Positions 1-7,703 of a stretch of 64,000 nucleotides of DNA are shown piece after piece; the stretch's first letter is position 1; each line of letters starts with the position of its first letter. The stretch is from positions 1-64,000 of the forward strand of contig JALGYY010000013.1 in the NCBI GenBank assembly GCA_025782575.1, in the 5' to 3' direction. The position numbers and the translations under genes are program-made. The notes beneath the pieces are model-generated. The model ran no database searches. It was not told the DNA's origin and was given only the letters and a program-made list of their open reading frames with translations. The DNA is from a bacterium (lineage in GTDB: Bacteria; Orphanbacterota; Orphanbacteria; Orphanbacterales; Orphanbacteraceae).

Positions 1-100
1 TGGCGGCCGATGACTCTATTGGCTCCCGACCTGAAGAAGCACCGAGCGAATCTGCTAGACAATTCCGACGGCCGTGTGGATTGTGCAGAAGAATAAATCC

Positions 101-2113
101 TCAAGCAATGCTGGTACTCTGCAGCCATCGCTGCAGGACATCTACGAGGTTCTGGATTTGAATCGGTTTGGTGACATAGTCATCCATTCCCGCTTCGAGG
201 CACTTCTCCCTCTCCCCCTCAAGGGCACTAGCAGTTAGAGCTATGATTGGCGTTCTTGTCCCGCTGACCCCTTCAAGTCGTCGAATCTCAGCAGTTGCTT
301 CATACCCGTCCATTACGGGCATTTGGCAATCCATCAAGATAGCAGCGAAGCGCTCCCTGTGGACGGCGGAGATCGCTTCCCGCCCATCGCGGGCGACCAC
401 GACTTGGAATCCGATCCGCTCCACTATCTTCGCGGCTACTACCTGATTTACCAGGTTGTCGTCGGCGATCAGTATTGGGAGGTCTGCCGACGAGAAATCG
501 GGGAATCTCTTCTTTGTTTCCACAATAACCGTCTCTTTGCTCTGATTGAGGGCGCGCTCAAGGGCCTTCGTTAGCACCATCTCTCTTGCCGGCTTGGTTA
601 TGACGGCCGAAATGCCGAGTTTGTGAGCCAGCTTTGATTGGCCACACTCCCGGACCGAAGTGAGCAGTACCATGCGAGTACCTGAGAGACTGGGGTCGCT
701 TTGGAAGGCTCGAGCAACCTCGAACCCATCCATGCCGGGCATCTGGAAGTCGAGGATTACGAGGTCGAATGGTTGACCCGAGTCCACAGCCGCTCGGGCC
801 GCCCGTATGCCGGCAGGACCGTCCACGGCCTCCTCTGCAACCATGCCCCACCGCGCCGCTCGATGAAGAAGAATGCTGCGGTTTGTTTCGTTATCATCCA
901 AAATGAGGAGCCGCAGTCCTGTAAGACATGTGGGGCATTTCATTTCATCCGGCTTTCCCACCGGGAAGGAAACCGTGAACGAGAATGTTGATCCACTCCC
1001 TGGCTGACTCTTCACACCGATACTCCCGCCCATTAGCTCGGTCAATTGCTTCGAGATCGCCAGCCCAAGGCCCGTGCCACCAAAGCAGCGGGTTGTAGAG
1101 TTGTCAGCCTGAGAAAACGACTGAAAAAGATGTTCATGAGCGGCTTCAGAGATGCCAATGCCGGTGTCGATCACGTCGAATCGGAGTGTCACCTCCTCGC
1201 CCTGGCGGTGAATTGGCTCAACGAAGATCGACACTTCGCCTCTCTTGGTGAACTTAATCGCGTTCCCGACCAGGTTCGCCAATATCTGCCGAAGACGATT
1301 TGGGTCACCGATAAGATGGCGGGGCACTTCGCTGGCTATGTGAGGCAAGAGTTCCAATCCCTGCTTCTGCGCCTTCTCCGCGAACAATTCAGCTACGCCC
1401 TCTACAGCTTCGATAATGTCGAAGTCGATTGACTCCAATTCCACTTTTCCGGCTTCGATCTTGGAGAAGTCAAGAATGTCATTTATCAGTGATAAGAGCG
1501 ATTCCCCGGAGTGGCGCAGCATGATTGCGAAATCTCTTTGTTCCGAGGTAAGGGTTGTGTCGAGAAGCAGATCAGTCAACCCAATAACGCCGTTCATGGG
1601 TGTGCGTATCTCGTGACTCATAGTTGCGAGAAAATCACTCTTGGCACGAGTCGCCGACTCTGCGCACTGCTTCGCAAGAAGGAGCTCATCCCTTGACCGC
1701 TTCCGCTCAGTTATGTCATCAAAGAGGGCGACGAAGTGGCCGGGGCAAGGTCGGTAAGCTGTAACCTCATACCACCGACTCAGGGGCTCGGAATACTGTT
1801 CAAATCGTTTCTTCTCTCCGGTCTTAACGACGTCTCCATACGTACCAATCCAGTCGAAGTCCCCTCGTTCGATTCCGGGGATTACTTCGGTGACTCTTCT
1901 CCCGACGACCTCGTCTCGCTTGAGACCAGTGAGCCTTTCGAAGGCGGGGTTGATTTCGATGAAGATGTAATCGATGGGCCGGCCAGCATCATCCAGTACC
2001 ATCCGGTGATAGGCTGCCCCGCTCAACATGTTGTCGAAGATTTGACGCAGTGTGACGGCGTCCAATGTCGGCTTCGATGTAGCAGTTTTTCGAGGACCGG
2101 CAGCGGGCGGCAT
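101..2113 (-). CDS. Hybrid sensor histidine kinase (PAS-HisKA-HATPase-REC-REC)
   Basis: Soluble 670-residue hybrid kinase for a phosphorelay. In order: a PAS domain (about 25-135), HisKA with the phosphoacceptor His167 in MSHEIRTPMNG, a HATPase_c domain (about 270-395, with DTGIGI and GGTGLGLAI), and two receiver domains (about 405-525 with LILDDN and LDFQMPGMDG; about 547-665 with LIADDN and MDCQMPVMDG). There is no transmembrane segment, so it should sense a cytoplasmic signal through PAS. Two receivers and no HPt domain imply a separate HPt partner or direct effector, neither visible nearby. A GAGGGAGAGAG ribosome site precedes the ATG. It stands alone; its target genes cannot be read from context. 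Family assignment is very secure, the signal is unknown. Confidence 0.96.
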   Translation of the reverse strand: MPPAAGPRKTATSKPTLDAVTLRQIFDNMLSGAAYHRMVLDDAGRPIDYIFIEINPAFERLTGLKRDEVVGRRVTEVIPGIERGDFDWIGTYGDVVKTGEKKRFEQYSEPLSRWYEVTAYRPCPGHFVALFDDITERKRSRDELLLAKQCAESATRAKSDFLATMSHEIRTPMNGVIGLTDLLLDTTLTSEQRDFAIMLRHSGESLLSLINDILDFSKIEAGKVELESIDFDIIEAVEGVAELFAEKAQKQGLELLPHIASEVPRHLIGDPNRLRQILANLVGNAIKFTKRGEVSIFVEPIHRQGEEVTLRFDVIDTGIGISEAAHEHLFQSFSQADNSTTRCFGGTGLGLAISKQLTELMGGSIGVKSQPGSGSTFSFTVSFPVGKPDEMKCPTCLTGLRLLILDDNETNRSILLHRAARWGMVAEEAVDGPAGIRAARAAVDSGQPFDLVILDFQMPGMDGFEVARAFQSDPSLSGTRMVLLTSVRECGQSKLAHKLGISAVITKPAREMVLTKALERALNQSKETVIVETKKRFPDFSSADLPILIADDNLVNQVVAAKIVERIGFQVVVARDGREAISAVHRERFAAILMDCQMPVMDGYEATAEIRRLEGVSGTRTPIIALTASALEGEREKCLEAGMDDYVTKPIQIQNLVDVLQRWLQSTSIA

Positions 2114-2442
2114 CTCTCTCCCTCATCACTTCATTCGTAGCAGCGCCAACGCGGATCCCTCTGCAATGTCGCGTCTCGGTTTTGTCATCCTGGAATGGCC
2201 GGGGGCATCCCGAGTCCTGCTTTCCTACAGGGTTATCGGCGTATCCCCTACATGCTTTATGATAGGGGTGAAACATTGGGGAAATGCAGTAATCTTGGGC
2301 TACGCAGAGACGAATCTGGGTATGGATTTCCACTAGTAGCCAGGAGTGTGCGCAGAATATTCTGGGTCAGAGTCAGCTAGTAGAAGTCGGCCTATTGGAT
2401 TAGAATAGGCATAGGATCATTCGCTAGGATCCCGGTCACTAC

Positions 2443-2482
2443 ATGAGGTTCCGGCTCTGCCGGGCTTCAGACCCAGCGTCCG
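2443..2482 (+). repeat. R1 intergenic repeat, copy 1
   Basis: A 40-bp stretch starting ATGAGGTTCCGGCTCTGCC and ending CAGACCCAGCGTCCG is identical at 7434-7473. Both copies are followed by an R2 repeat (about 80 bp later here, about 10 bp later in copy 2). Identity between non-coding sites indicates a recent mobile or recombining unit. Function unknown. Confidence 0.75.
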
Positions 2483-2560
2483 TTACCTCTAACACAGTGG
2501 GCGCTGGCTTTCTTTCTTCACTATTTATCTCGTCACTCGGCGCGTTGTCGCAACCTGTCA

Positions 2561-2630
2561 CTAAAAAAACTCCATCCGCACGAGATGAACGCCAGGTCAT
2601 CCGCCATCCTCCCGCCACGTGGGGGCGCTC
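2561..2630 (+). repeat. R2 intergenic repeat, copy 1
   Basis: About 70 bp with a run of A followed by ACTCCATCCGCACGAGATGA and ending CTCCCGCCACGTGGGGGCG. Further copies lie at 5879-5942 and 7197-7264, and truncated copies at about 7483-7520 and 24036-24070. All are outside genes. Confidence 0.75.
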
Positions 2631-2635
2631 AATTG

Positions 2636-2716
2636 TTCTGGTATCATGTAATCAAGCGTGATTCACGTTCGCCGGAGGACAAGCGGGACAACGCAGATGG
2701 AATCGATTGGAAGGAC
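2636..2716 (+). promoter_or_regulatory. D block: transposase-end remnant with extended -10 motif
   Basis: Contains TGGTATCAT (2639-2647), which matches an extended -10 (TGnTATAAT-like), then ATCAAGCGTGATTCACG and a degenerate GCCGnAAGGnCAAGCG segment. The same block forms the 5' end of the transposase at 7704-8729. Here the transposase body is absent and the block faces the gene at 2805, about 158 bp downstream. A promoter role is inference from position and motif. Confidence 0.5.
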
Positions 2717-2804
2717 AGGCATAGTTGTTTCCCCAACGAGCGCTGTATTGTGCGATACTTAGATTGGTGGAGCAGGTTCCCCTTTTTCCGTTGGTGCAAC
2801 TGCT

Positions 2805-3815
2805 ATGGTCCGAAACCGTATGTTCGAGGCGCTCCTGGCAGTTGTTCTGCTGGCAACTCTAGCCGCGCCGGCTCATACCCACCTAGACCCCGTGACAGGC
2901 GCGTGTGGCGAACTCGACACCGAACTTATCGATGCCTCGCCGCACCTGATTGTCACCGACGTCGGCGTGTCTGAATGTGATTTCATCGCCGAGGGACTCT
3001 CGCCTGGTGGGCTTGAGATGCTCCTCGAGGGTACTGCGGGCGGAAGCTCAATTTACTCTGAGATCCTCGCGCACGAGATTGCGTTGCAGTGCGAGCAGGC
3101 GGGCCTTCTGAAGACCGAAACCGAGATCATCTACACAGATCCGAACGGCAAGAAGACGGACATTCTGGTGATGATCGATGGCATCAAGATCGGCATCAGC
3201 GTGACGCGCGCGATCGTGTGGCCGCCGGGTACGCCGCTTTCGCCGGCGCAAGCCCAATCGTTGCTCGAAGACAAGCTGAGTGACATTATCGCGAGTTCCC
3301 TCAACGTCGATTCTGTGGACGCCTGGCAGAAGCAGATCCTGCTGGTCGAGACTCCCTCCGCCACCGACCGCGACCTGTTACTGAACACAGTGCCCCTGAT
3401 CGGCGCAGGTCTCCGTGACGACACCATCGTGTGGGTCGTGCAGACGGACGGTGAGGACGACTTTCTTTACTTCGGTCCCGAGCCGGAGTGCGAGGCGACA
3501 AGCGTTGCGGGCGGCGAAGAAGCCGAGACCAGCATCCCGGCGTTCGCACTCGAGCCGAACGCTCCGAACCCGTTTAGCCGGCAGACCACGATTCGTTTTT
3601 TGCTTCCACGCGAAGCGTCGGCGAAACTCGATGTCTATGACGTTGCAGGGCGGCGTGTGAAAACGTTGTTCAACGGTATGCAGACGGTCGGCTCTCACGC
3701 GGTGGTCTGGAACCGGCGTGATGATGCCGGGCGCGATGCGCCGGCGGGCGTTTACTTCTACAGGCTGACCATGGACGGCGAGACCCTCTCGCGGAAGATG
3801 GTCCTGAACAAGTAA
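2805..3815 (+). CDS. Secreted protein with C-terminal sorting domain
   Basis: 336 residues. A signal peptide (about 1-25, LLAVVLLATLAAPAHT; an alternative start at 2817 keeps it) is followed by a domain of about 200 residues I do not recognise with certainty. Its SEILAHEIAL helix and KKTDILVMIDGIKIGISV strand pair (about 85-135) faintly recall PD-(D/E)XK-type folds, but the catalytic lysine is not evident. Residues about 245-336 form a FlgD-like/type IX-style sorting domain with NAPNPFSRQTTIRF, YDVAGRRVKTL, GVYFYRL and the end RKMVLNK. It should be exported and attached or released by the sorting machinery. A D block lies upstream; a group II intron converges 50 bp downstream. Confidence 0.85.
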   Translation: MVRNRMFEALLAVVLLATLAAPAHTHLDPVTGACGELDTELIDASPHLIVTDVGVSECDFIAEGLSPGGLEMLLEGTAGGSSIYSEILAHEIALQCEQAGLLKTETEIIYTDPNGKKTDILVMIDGIKIGISVTRAIVWPPGTPLSPAQAQSLLEDKLSDIIASSLNVDSVDAWQKQILLVETPSATDRDLLLNTVPLIGAGLRDDTIVWVVQTDGEDDFLYFGPEPECEATSVAGGEEAETSIPAFALEPNAPNPFSRQTTIRFLLPREASAKLDVYDVAGRRVKTLFNGMQTVGSHAVVWNRRDDAGRDAPAGVYFYRLTMDGETLSRKMVLNK

Positions 3816-3984
3816 GAGAGAAGCGCCAGCGAGAAGGAAATTGCCTCATCCACATACGGCTGTTAACCGCTGGTAGGGTCGAGGGCTGGCGCGGTGATCC
3901 GTAGGACTTCCCTTGTCTGTATCCGAGGTTTCCCCCTTCGTGCCCGAGTAGGGTAGTCCGTGATTCCGTCTCCAACCCCCGCCA

Positions 3985-4028
3985 CGTCGCACGCAGCATG
4001 CGGATTTCCCGCACTACGCGCACCTGCA
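3985..4028 (-). ncRNA. Group II intron domain V hairpin
   Basis: Minus-strand sequence folds as GCGCG-TA-GTGCGG, a GAAA loop, then CCGCAT-GCTG-CGTGC: two helices separated by a bulge, as in the catalytic domain V. It lies 26-70 nt after the reverse transcriptase stop, the expected position. Downstream GGCGGGGGTTGG pairing with CCAGCCCTCGACCC probably makes domain VI. Confidence 0.75.
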
Positions 4029-4053
4029 CGCTTCACATCAAGGTTTATGAGAC

Positions 4054-5274
4054 CTATCGAACCGGGGCGGCTAACGTCGATGACCGATGATACGTGACTC
4101 GGTAGTCTTGGAATAATCCGAGTGTTTCATAAAGCCATTGACGATTCCACCGCTTCCAACCGAAGCCTCGGCGCTGCTGGGCTCTTGCCAGGTGTCGCCT
4201 GATCTTCCTCTCTACCCATTGGCGGATGAATGAGAAGCAGCGACTCGAGTGACCGATAGCGAAATAGTTCACCCACCCACGAAGGACCGGATTGATCGCG
4301 GAGATCAACCGACTCGTCGGCTGGGATCGAAAGCGGCGAAAATAATCCTTGAGCTTTCGTAGCAGCGCCGTGCGCTTTTTCATTTGCGGCATGCGCAGAG
4401 GCATCCAGCGCCCCGCTCGCGTGCGCACTCGCCAGAACTCGAACCTCAGGAATCCAAAGCTTTCGCCATTCGCCAAGTCTACAACTCGACTCTTCTCCTC
4501 GTTTACCTCCACTTGTAGTTTATCCAACTCCTCACGGATCCGTTTCGTTGCCGCCTTCCGAAGCCACTGATGTCGCGGATGGGCGTCCACCAGAACGACC
4601 AGATCGTCAGCGAACCGAACATATTCGATCGCCGTCCACCGGCCGTGGCGTGTGACCTCCTTTGCCCGCTCAAGCATGCAGTCCACCTCGTTCAGGTAGA
4701 TGTTGCTCAGCAGCGGGGAGATCACGCCCCCCTGGGGAACACCGCGCTTCCCGGATGATTGCAGGATCCTCTTGAGCAACCAGAGAACATCATCGTCATC
4801 TACTCTCCGGGCCACCTTTTCCAGCACGATGTGATGTCGCACTGTGTCGAAGTAGGATCGGAGGTCCAAGTCGATGATTTCGGTCTTGCCCTCAAGAATC
4901 GCATCCGAGACGCGCTGCACCGCCTGCTGCGGCTTCTTCCGTGGCCGGTAACCAAATGATCCCGGTTGGAAGTCTGCCTCGAAGATCGGTTCCAGGATGA
5001 GCTTCAGTGCCCCCTGGACCACCCGGTCCCGAATGGATGGGATCGACAGACCGCGGCGCTTGCCGCCGGCCTTCGGAATCTCCACCCTCCGGACACCCAT
5101 GGGACGGTACGTGCGTGTGAGAAGCTCCTCATGGAGTTCACCAATGAGACGCCCCTTACCACCTGCCTCGATAGCCTCGAACGTCACGCCGTCGATACCC
5201 GGTGCGCCGTTGTTCTTCTTGGCCAGACGGTAGGCTTCCGCGAGTGTCTCCTCTTTGCACACGTGCACATACAA
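4054..5274 (-). CDS. ltrA: Group II intron reverse transcriptase/maturase (N-terminus frameshifted)
   Basis: Intron-encoded protein that binds its own intron RNA, aids splicing and primes reverse transcription at the target. The RT domain has GAPGIDGVTFEAIE, RGLSIPSIRDRVVQ, the QGGVISPLLSNIYL motif and the catalytic box YVRFADDLVVL; the maturase domain X carries LRGWVNYFAIGHSS and ends DYRVTYHRSS. There is no HNH endonuclease domain. The family N-terminus (MKKTPISLQDLR, ATG at 5363, good ribosome site) is in another frame; an apparent GA dinucleotide insertion near 5322-5330 separates it from RRRIYVKAKAEPSWRFWGLYV. The long frame opens only at a TTG (5274). Thus the protein is either disabled, rescued by the weak start, or mis-sequenced. 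Confidence 0.88.
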   Translation of the reverse strand: MYVHVCKEETLAEAYRLAKKNNGAPGIDGVTFEAIEAGGKGRLIGELHEELLTRTYRPMGVRRVEIPKAGGKRRGLSIPSIRDRVVQGALKLILEPIFEADFQPGSFGYRPRKKPQQAVQRVSDAILEGKTEIIDLDLRSYFDTVRHHIVLEKVARRVDDDDVLWLLKRILQSSGKRGVPQGGVISPLLSNIYLNEVDCMLERAKEVTRHGRWTAIEYVRFADDLVVLVDAHPRHQWLRKAATKRIREELDKLQVEVNEEKSRVVDLANGESFGFLRFEFWRVRTRAGRWMPLRMPQMKKRTALLRKLKDYFRRFRSQPTSRLISAINPVLRGWVNYFAIGHSSRCFSFIRQWVERKIRRHLARAQQRRGFGWKRWNRQWLYETLGLFQDYRVTYHRSSTLAAPVR

Positions 5275-5878
5275 TCCCCAAAAGCGCCAAGACGGTTCCG
5301 CCTTCGCCTTGACGTAGATCCTTCGTCTCTCAGGTCCTGCAGACTTATAGGTGTCTTTTTCATCTCACCCCTGCCTTCCGTCTTGACGAAGAAGTTACGT
5401 GCAGCAGGGCTCCTTCGCTCCACAGGAGTTACCCCGCTTCATCGCTACTACGAGCCCAGCCGCCACCGTCTCGTCTTCGACCGATTTCCCGGGGGTTCCG
5501 GTTATACGGTCTACCTTGCTCCGCCGATTTCGCGACGGGACGAGGACGGCTTCTCCAGTTGCTTGGCATGTCCTTGTCACCGTGCTGCCCCTACCACCCC
5601 GCCGGAGTGACGATTTCGCTTCAGTCAGATTGCGAAACGCCATACTGCCTTCGCCAGGAAGGAGAGGGCTCGGCCTCCGGAACTTATAATTGACGGGGCC
5701 ACCTGTGGGTTCACTCACCTTGCGGCCCGGTGACTCGCTCACCATCCCGAAGATGGCTTTGTCGGTCGGCTTCACCAGCTTCGTTTCCTCCGCTGGTGCG
5801 ACCCAAGCTACGGGGCTTCTGACTCTTACCCCGGTGGGACTATCTCCCACTGAACAGGCCAGCCTTTGCTGGACACAC

Positions 5879-5942
5879 TCCCTCAAAATAACTCCATCTG
5901 CACGAGATGAGCGCTAGACCCACGGCCGTCCTCCCGCCACGT
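5879..5942 (+). repeat. R2 intergenic repeat, copy 2 (intron target)
   Basis: Same unit as at 2561: TCCCTCAAAATAACTCCATC through CTCCCGCCACGTG. The group II intron abuts its left edge, so R2 provides the 5' exon. A shorter R2-like end, GCCGTCCTCCGCAACGCGGGG, follows at about 5978-6000. Confidence 0.75.
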
Positions 5943-6396
5943 GCGTGAGTCCTGCGCACTCAGCCGGGTGACCCATCGCCGTCCTCCGCAACGCGGGGGG
6001 GCGGTGCTGGTGCTGCAGGAGCTATTGCACCGCACGCTCTCCCCTGGCCCGCGGATCTCGTGGTCTCGCTGAAGAGACTGATCCTCCATAACTTATGAAA
6101 GTAGAAAGCGGACGATTTTCAGGCAGGAACAGGTGCGGAGACTGTTGTCGGCTTGGGGGGATCACACTGGGTTGGACGTCACGTCGCAAACGCCTCATTG
6201 ACAACCTCGATCAATATCAGATATGTTTATAGTGCGAGGTATGATCATGCTGTGGTTCTTAAACGCGGCCATCATTCTCCCCGGCATACTACTTCATCCT
6301 CGAGAGACTATCCTCGTAGTACATCCTGGCGCTCCACATGTGGGCGCTCTCATCCCCGGTACGGGTTCGAAGCCGAACGAAACAGGAGGGTTCGTT
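5943..6396. other. Intergenic region with promoter for the gene at 6397
   Basis: No gene seen. Its left part has the R2-like end noted above; the right part has the -35/-10 pair at 6198-6227 and a leader of about 165 nt. CTGGCGCTCCACATGTGGGC (about 6328-6347) could fold as a small hairpin in that leader. Confidence 0.4.
6198..6227 (+). promoter_or_regulatory. Predicted sigma-70-type promoter
   Basis: TTGACA (6198-6203) and TATGTT (6222-6227) are 18 bp apart, upstream of the secreted protein at 6397. Prediction from motif match only. Confidence 0.5.
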
Positions 6397-7032
6397 ATGT
6401 CGAAAGCGTTATGGCTTGCCGTCGTCTCACTGCTCTGCTCCGTTGCGTTTTTCCTGCCGGCCGCGTGGGGAACGCCCACATCCTTCCAGGTTGCCTGTGA
6501 AGGGATCGAGTCGGGCGGTGGCGGGACGACGAAGTATCAGTACACGCTGAAGAATACGGACATCGTGAACCAGACTCTCACGCTGTTCTATCTGGGCACC
6601 ATGGATGTGAACGCCGGAAGCTACAGCAACTGGGTAGCGCCCGGTGGAATGACACCGGCCGTCGGCACGTGGGTGGCTCTTGGCAACATCGCAAATCTGA
6701 GCGTCATGTCGACGACCATGGTGAAGACACCGCACGGTGTCATGCCGCCCCAGCAGGCGTTCGCGACTCCTGGCGGAATCCTTTGGTGGGGGAGCATCGT
6801 CGTTGGCCCGGGGCAAACCGTCACGTTCGGGTTCGATCATCCCAGCACCTCGATGGATATGGAATGGTTCGCCGAGCATCCAGACCCGGTCAATTCGTCA
6901 CAGGGAATGCTCGGATCAGTGATCGCAGGTCCACTTGGCGTTTTTAATAATGGATACGTCCACGGCCCGGGCACCGAGCCAACATCGGTGGCCGAGACCA
7001 GTTGGGGCGGAGTGAAACTGCTCTTCCGCTGA
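6397..7032 (+). CDS. Secreted protein of unknown function
   Basis: 211 residues from the ATG at 6397, chosen because AGGAGGG lies 7 nt upstream and the next 28 residues form a clean signal peptide (LWLAVVSLLCSVAFFLPAAWG). Longer in-frame starts (6223) would bury the signal. The mature part is rich in Gly, Thr and Val with alternating beta-strand pattern (YQYTLKNTD, TLTLFYLGTMDV, VTFGFDHPS) and one Cys, suggesting a small beta-sandwich like those of PEP-CTERM-type extracellular proteins. It ends WGGVKLLFR without the sorting domain of its neighbours. I do not recognise a family. Confidence 0.75.
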   Translation: MSKALWLAVVSLLCSVAFFLPAAWGTPTSFQVACEGIESGGGGTTKYQYTLKNTDIVNQTLTLFYLGTMDVNAGSYSNWVAPGGMTPAVGTWVALGNIANLSVMSTTMVKTPHGVMPPQQAFATPGGILWWGSIVVGPGQTVTFGFDHPSTSMDMEWFAEHPDPVNSSQGMLGSVIAGPLGVFNNGYVHGPGTEPTSVAETSWGGVKLLFR

Positions 7033-7117
7033 TCCCGGCACTCTTCGGCTTGGAGATACCCGCCGTTTTCGGGAGTTCGGCGTTACATTGCGATCTACCG
7101 CGTGGATGGGATCTGTC

Positions 7118-7306
7118 TGTAGCGGTTCAGCGAACATGAGACAGAGTCAAGAGAAGAGTTGAAGGATGGATCCGAGTGGTCGGATCAGTATTCCTGTCCC
7201 TCGAAATGAATCAATCTGCGCGAGATGAACGCTAAGCCCACACCATCCTCCCGCCACGTGGGGGAGCGGTGCGGTGGGTCTGTCTCACATTCGCGGAACC
7301 GCTACA
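7118..7306. mobile_element. MITE-like element with 28-bp terminal inverted repeats
   Basis: 189-bp non-coding unit. The left end (7118-7145) starts TGTAGCGGTTCAGCGAA and the right end (7279-7306) is its inverse, ending TTCGCGGAACCGCTACA; about 24 of 27 aligned bases match. An R2 copy lies inside (7197-7264). A solo left end recurs at 10926. No transposase is encoded, so it would depend on one in trans. I could not identify a target-site duplication. Confidence 0.65.
7197..7264 (+). repeat. R2 intergenic repeat, copy 3 (inside MITE-like element)
   Basis: Diverged copy: TCCCTCGAAATGAATCAATC through CATCCTCCCGCCACGTGGGG. Its presence between inverted repeats suggests R2 is cargo of, or was captured by, the R3-ended element. 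Confidence 0.65.
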
Positions 7307-7433
7307 CCAATATCGATGGCTCCGGCCGCTAGGCGAGGCGACACAGAGAGCGTCTATCCTTGTCTAAAGTTGACAAATGGATAGTCTAAGGGGGATCATA
7401 AATACCGATACTCCGCGCACACGGGGTATCGCC

Positions 7434-7520
7434 ATGAGGTTCCGGCTCTGCCGGGCTTCAGACCCAGCGTCCGACACCTGTCCCTCAAAAAAACTCCATC
7501 TGCACGTCCTGAGCGCCAAG
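7434..7520 (+). repeat. R1 copy 2 followed by truncated R2
   Basis: R1 (7434-7473) is identical to 2443-2482. It is joined through ACACCTG to TCCCTCAAAAAAACTCCATC, the start of R2, which then diverges after about 7510. The rest of the gap up to 7703 shows nothing recognisable except a possible TTGACA near 7372. Confidence 0.7.
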
Positions 7521-7703
7521 CCACATGATCAATGCGGCTGTCTGGCGGCTAATTCAGAAATCTGATGAAGATTTGTTTTGTTGAGCGGCGAGCTCAGCAG
7601 CGAATCGCAGGCTCAGCGGACGTTCCTGGCCGATTCTGGACAGTGCCCACCACGCGAATTCGATATCTGCTTACCTATTATATAGGCCATCCAGTTGGAC
7701 GAC

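Larger units (their letters stand above)
2114..2804. other. Repeat-rich intergenic region
   Basis: No convincing gene. It separates the divergent kinase and the secreted protein that begins at 2805 and holds three dispersed repeats found elsewhere in the window: R1 (2443-2482), R2 (2561-2630) and a D block (2636-2716). Short open frames here lack ribosome sites and resemble nothing. Confidence 0.6.
3868..5878 (-). mobile_element. Group II intron with encoded reverse transcriptase
   Basis: Ribozyme-type mobile intron on the minus strand. The 5' end begins GTGTGTCCAGCA (5878 downward), close to the GUGYG consensus, followed by about 500 nt of typical domain I-III sequence, including a segment near 5420 that reads AUGAAGCGGGGUAACuCC-like, conserved in bacterial introns of this type. 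The reverse transcriptase lies in domain IV, and a domain V hairpin follows it at about 3985-4028. The 5' exon ends TTTTGAGGGA and is an R2 repeat; CCCTC at 5664-5668 (minus strand) could be EBS1 pairing with GAGGG of the exon. The 3' boundary (about 3868) is approximate. The element is antisense to and just beyond the gene at 2805-3815. Confidence 0.85.

Noticed and set aside
1-96. Open plus-strand frame ending in TAA at 94-96
   Set aside because: Only 31 codons are visible at the window edge, with no recognisable motif; cannot tell a gene tail from chance.
5395-5886. Minus-strand 163-codon frame upstream of the reverse transcriptase
   Set aside because: It coincides with domains I-III of the group II intron RNA; conservation there is of RNA, not protein.
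2561-7520. R2 copies considered as a CRISPR array
   Set aside because: Copies are kilobases apart, of uneven length and without regular spacers or cas genes.
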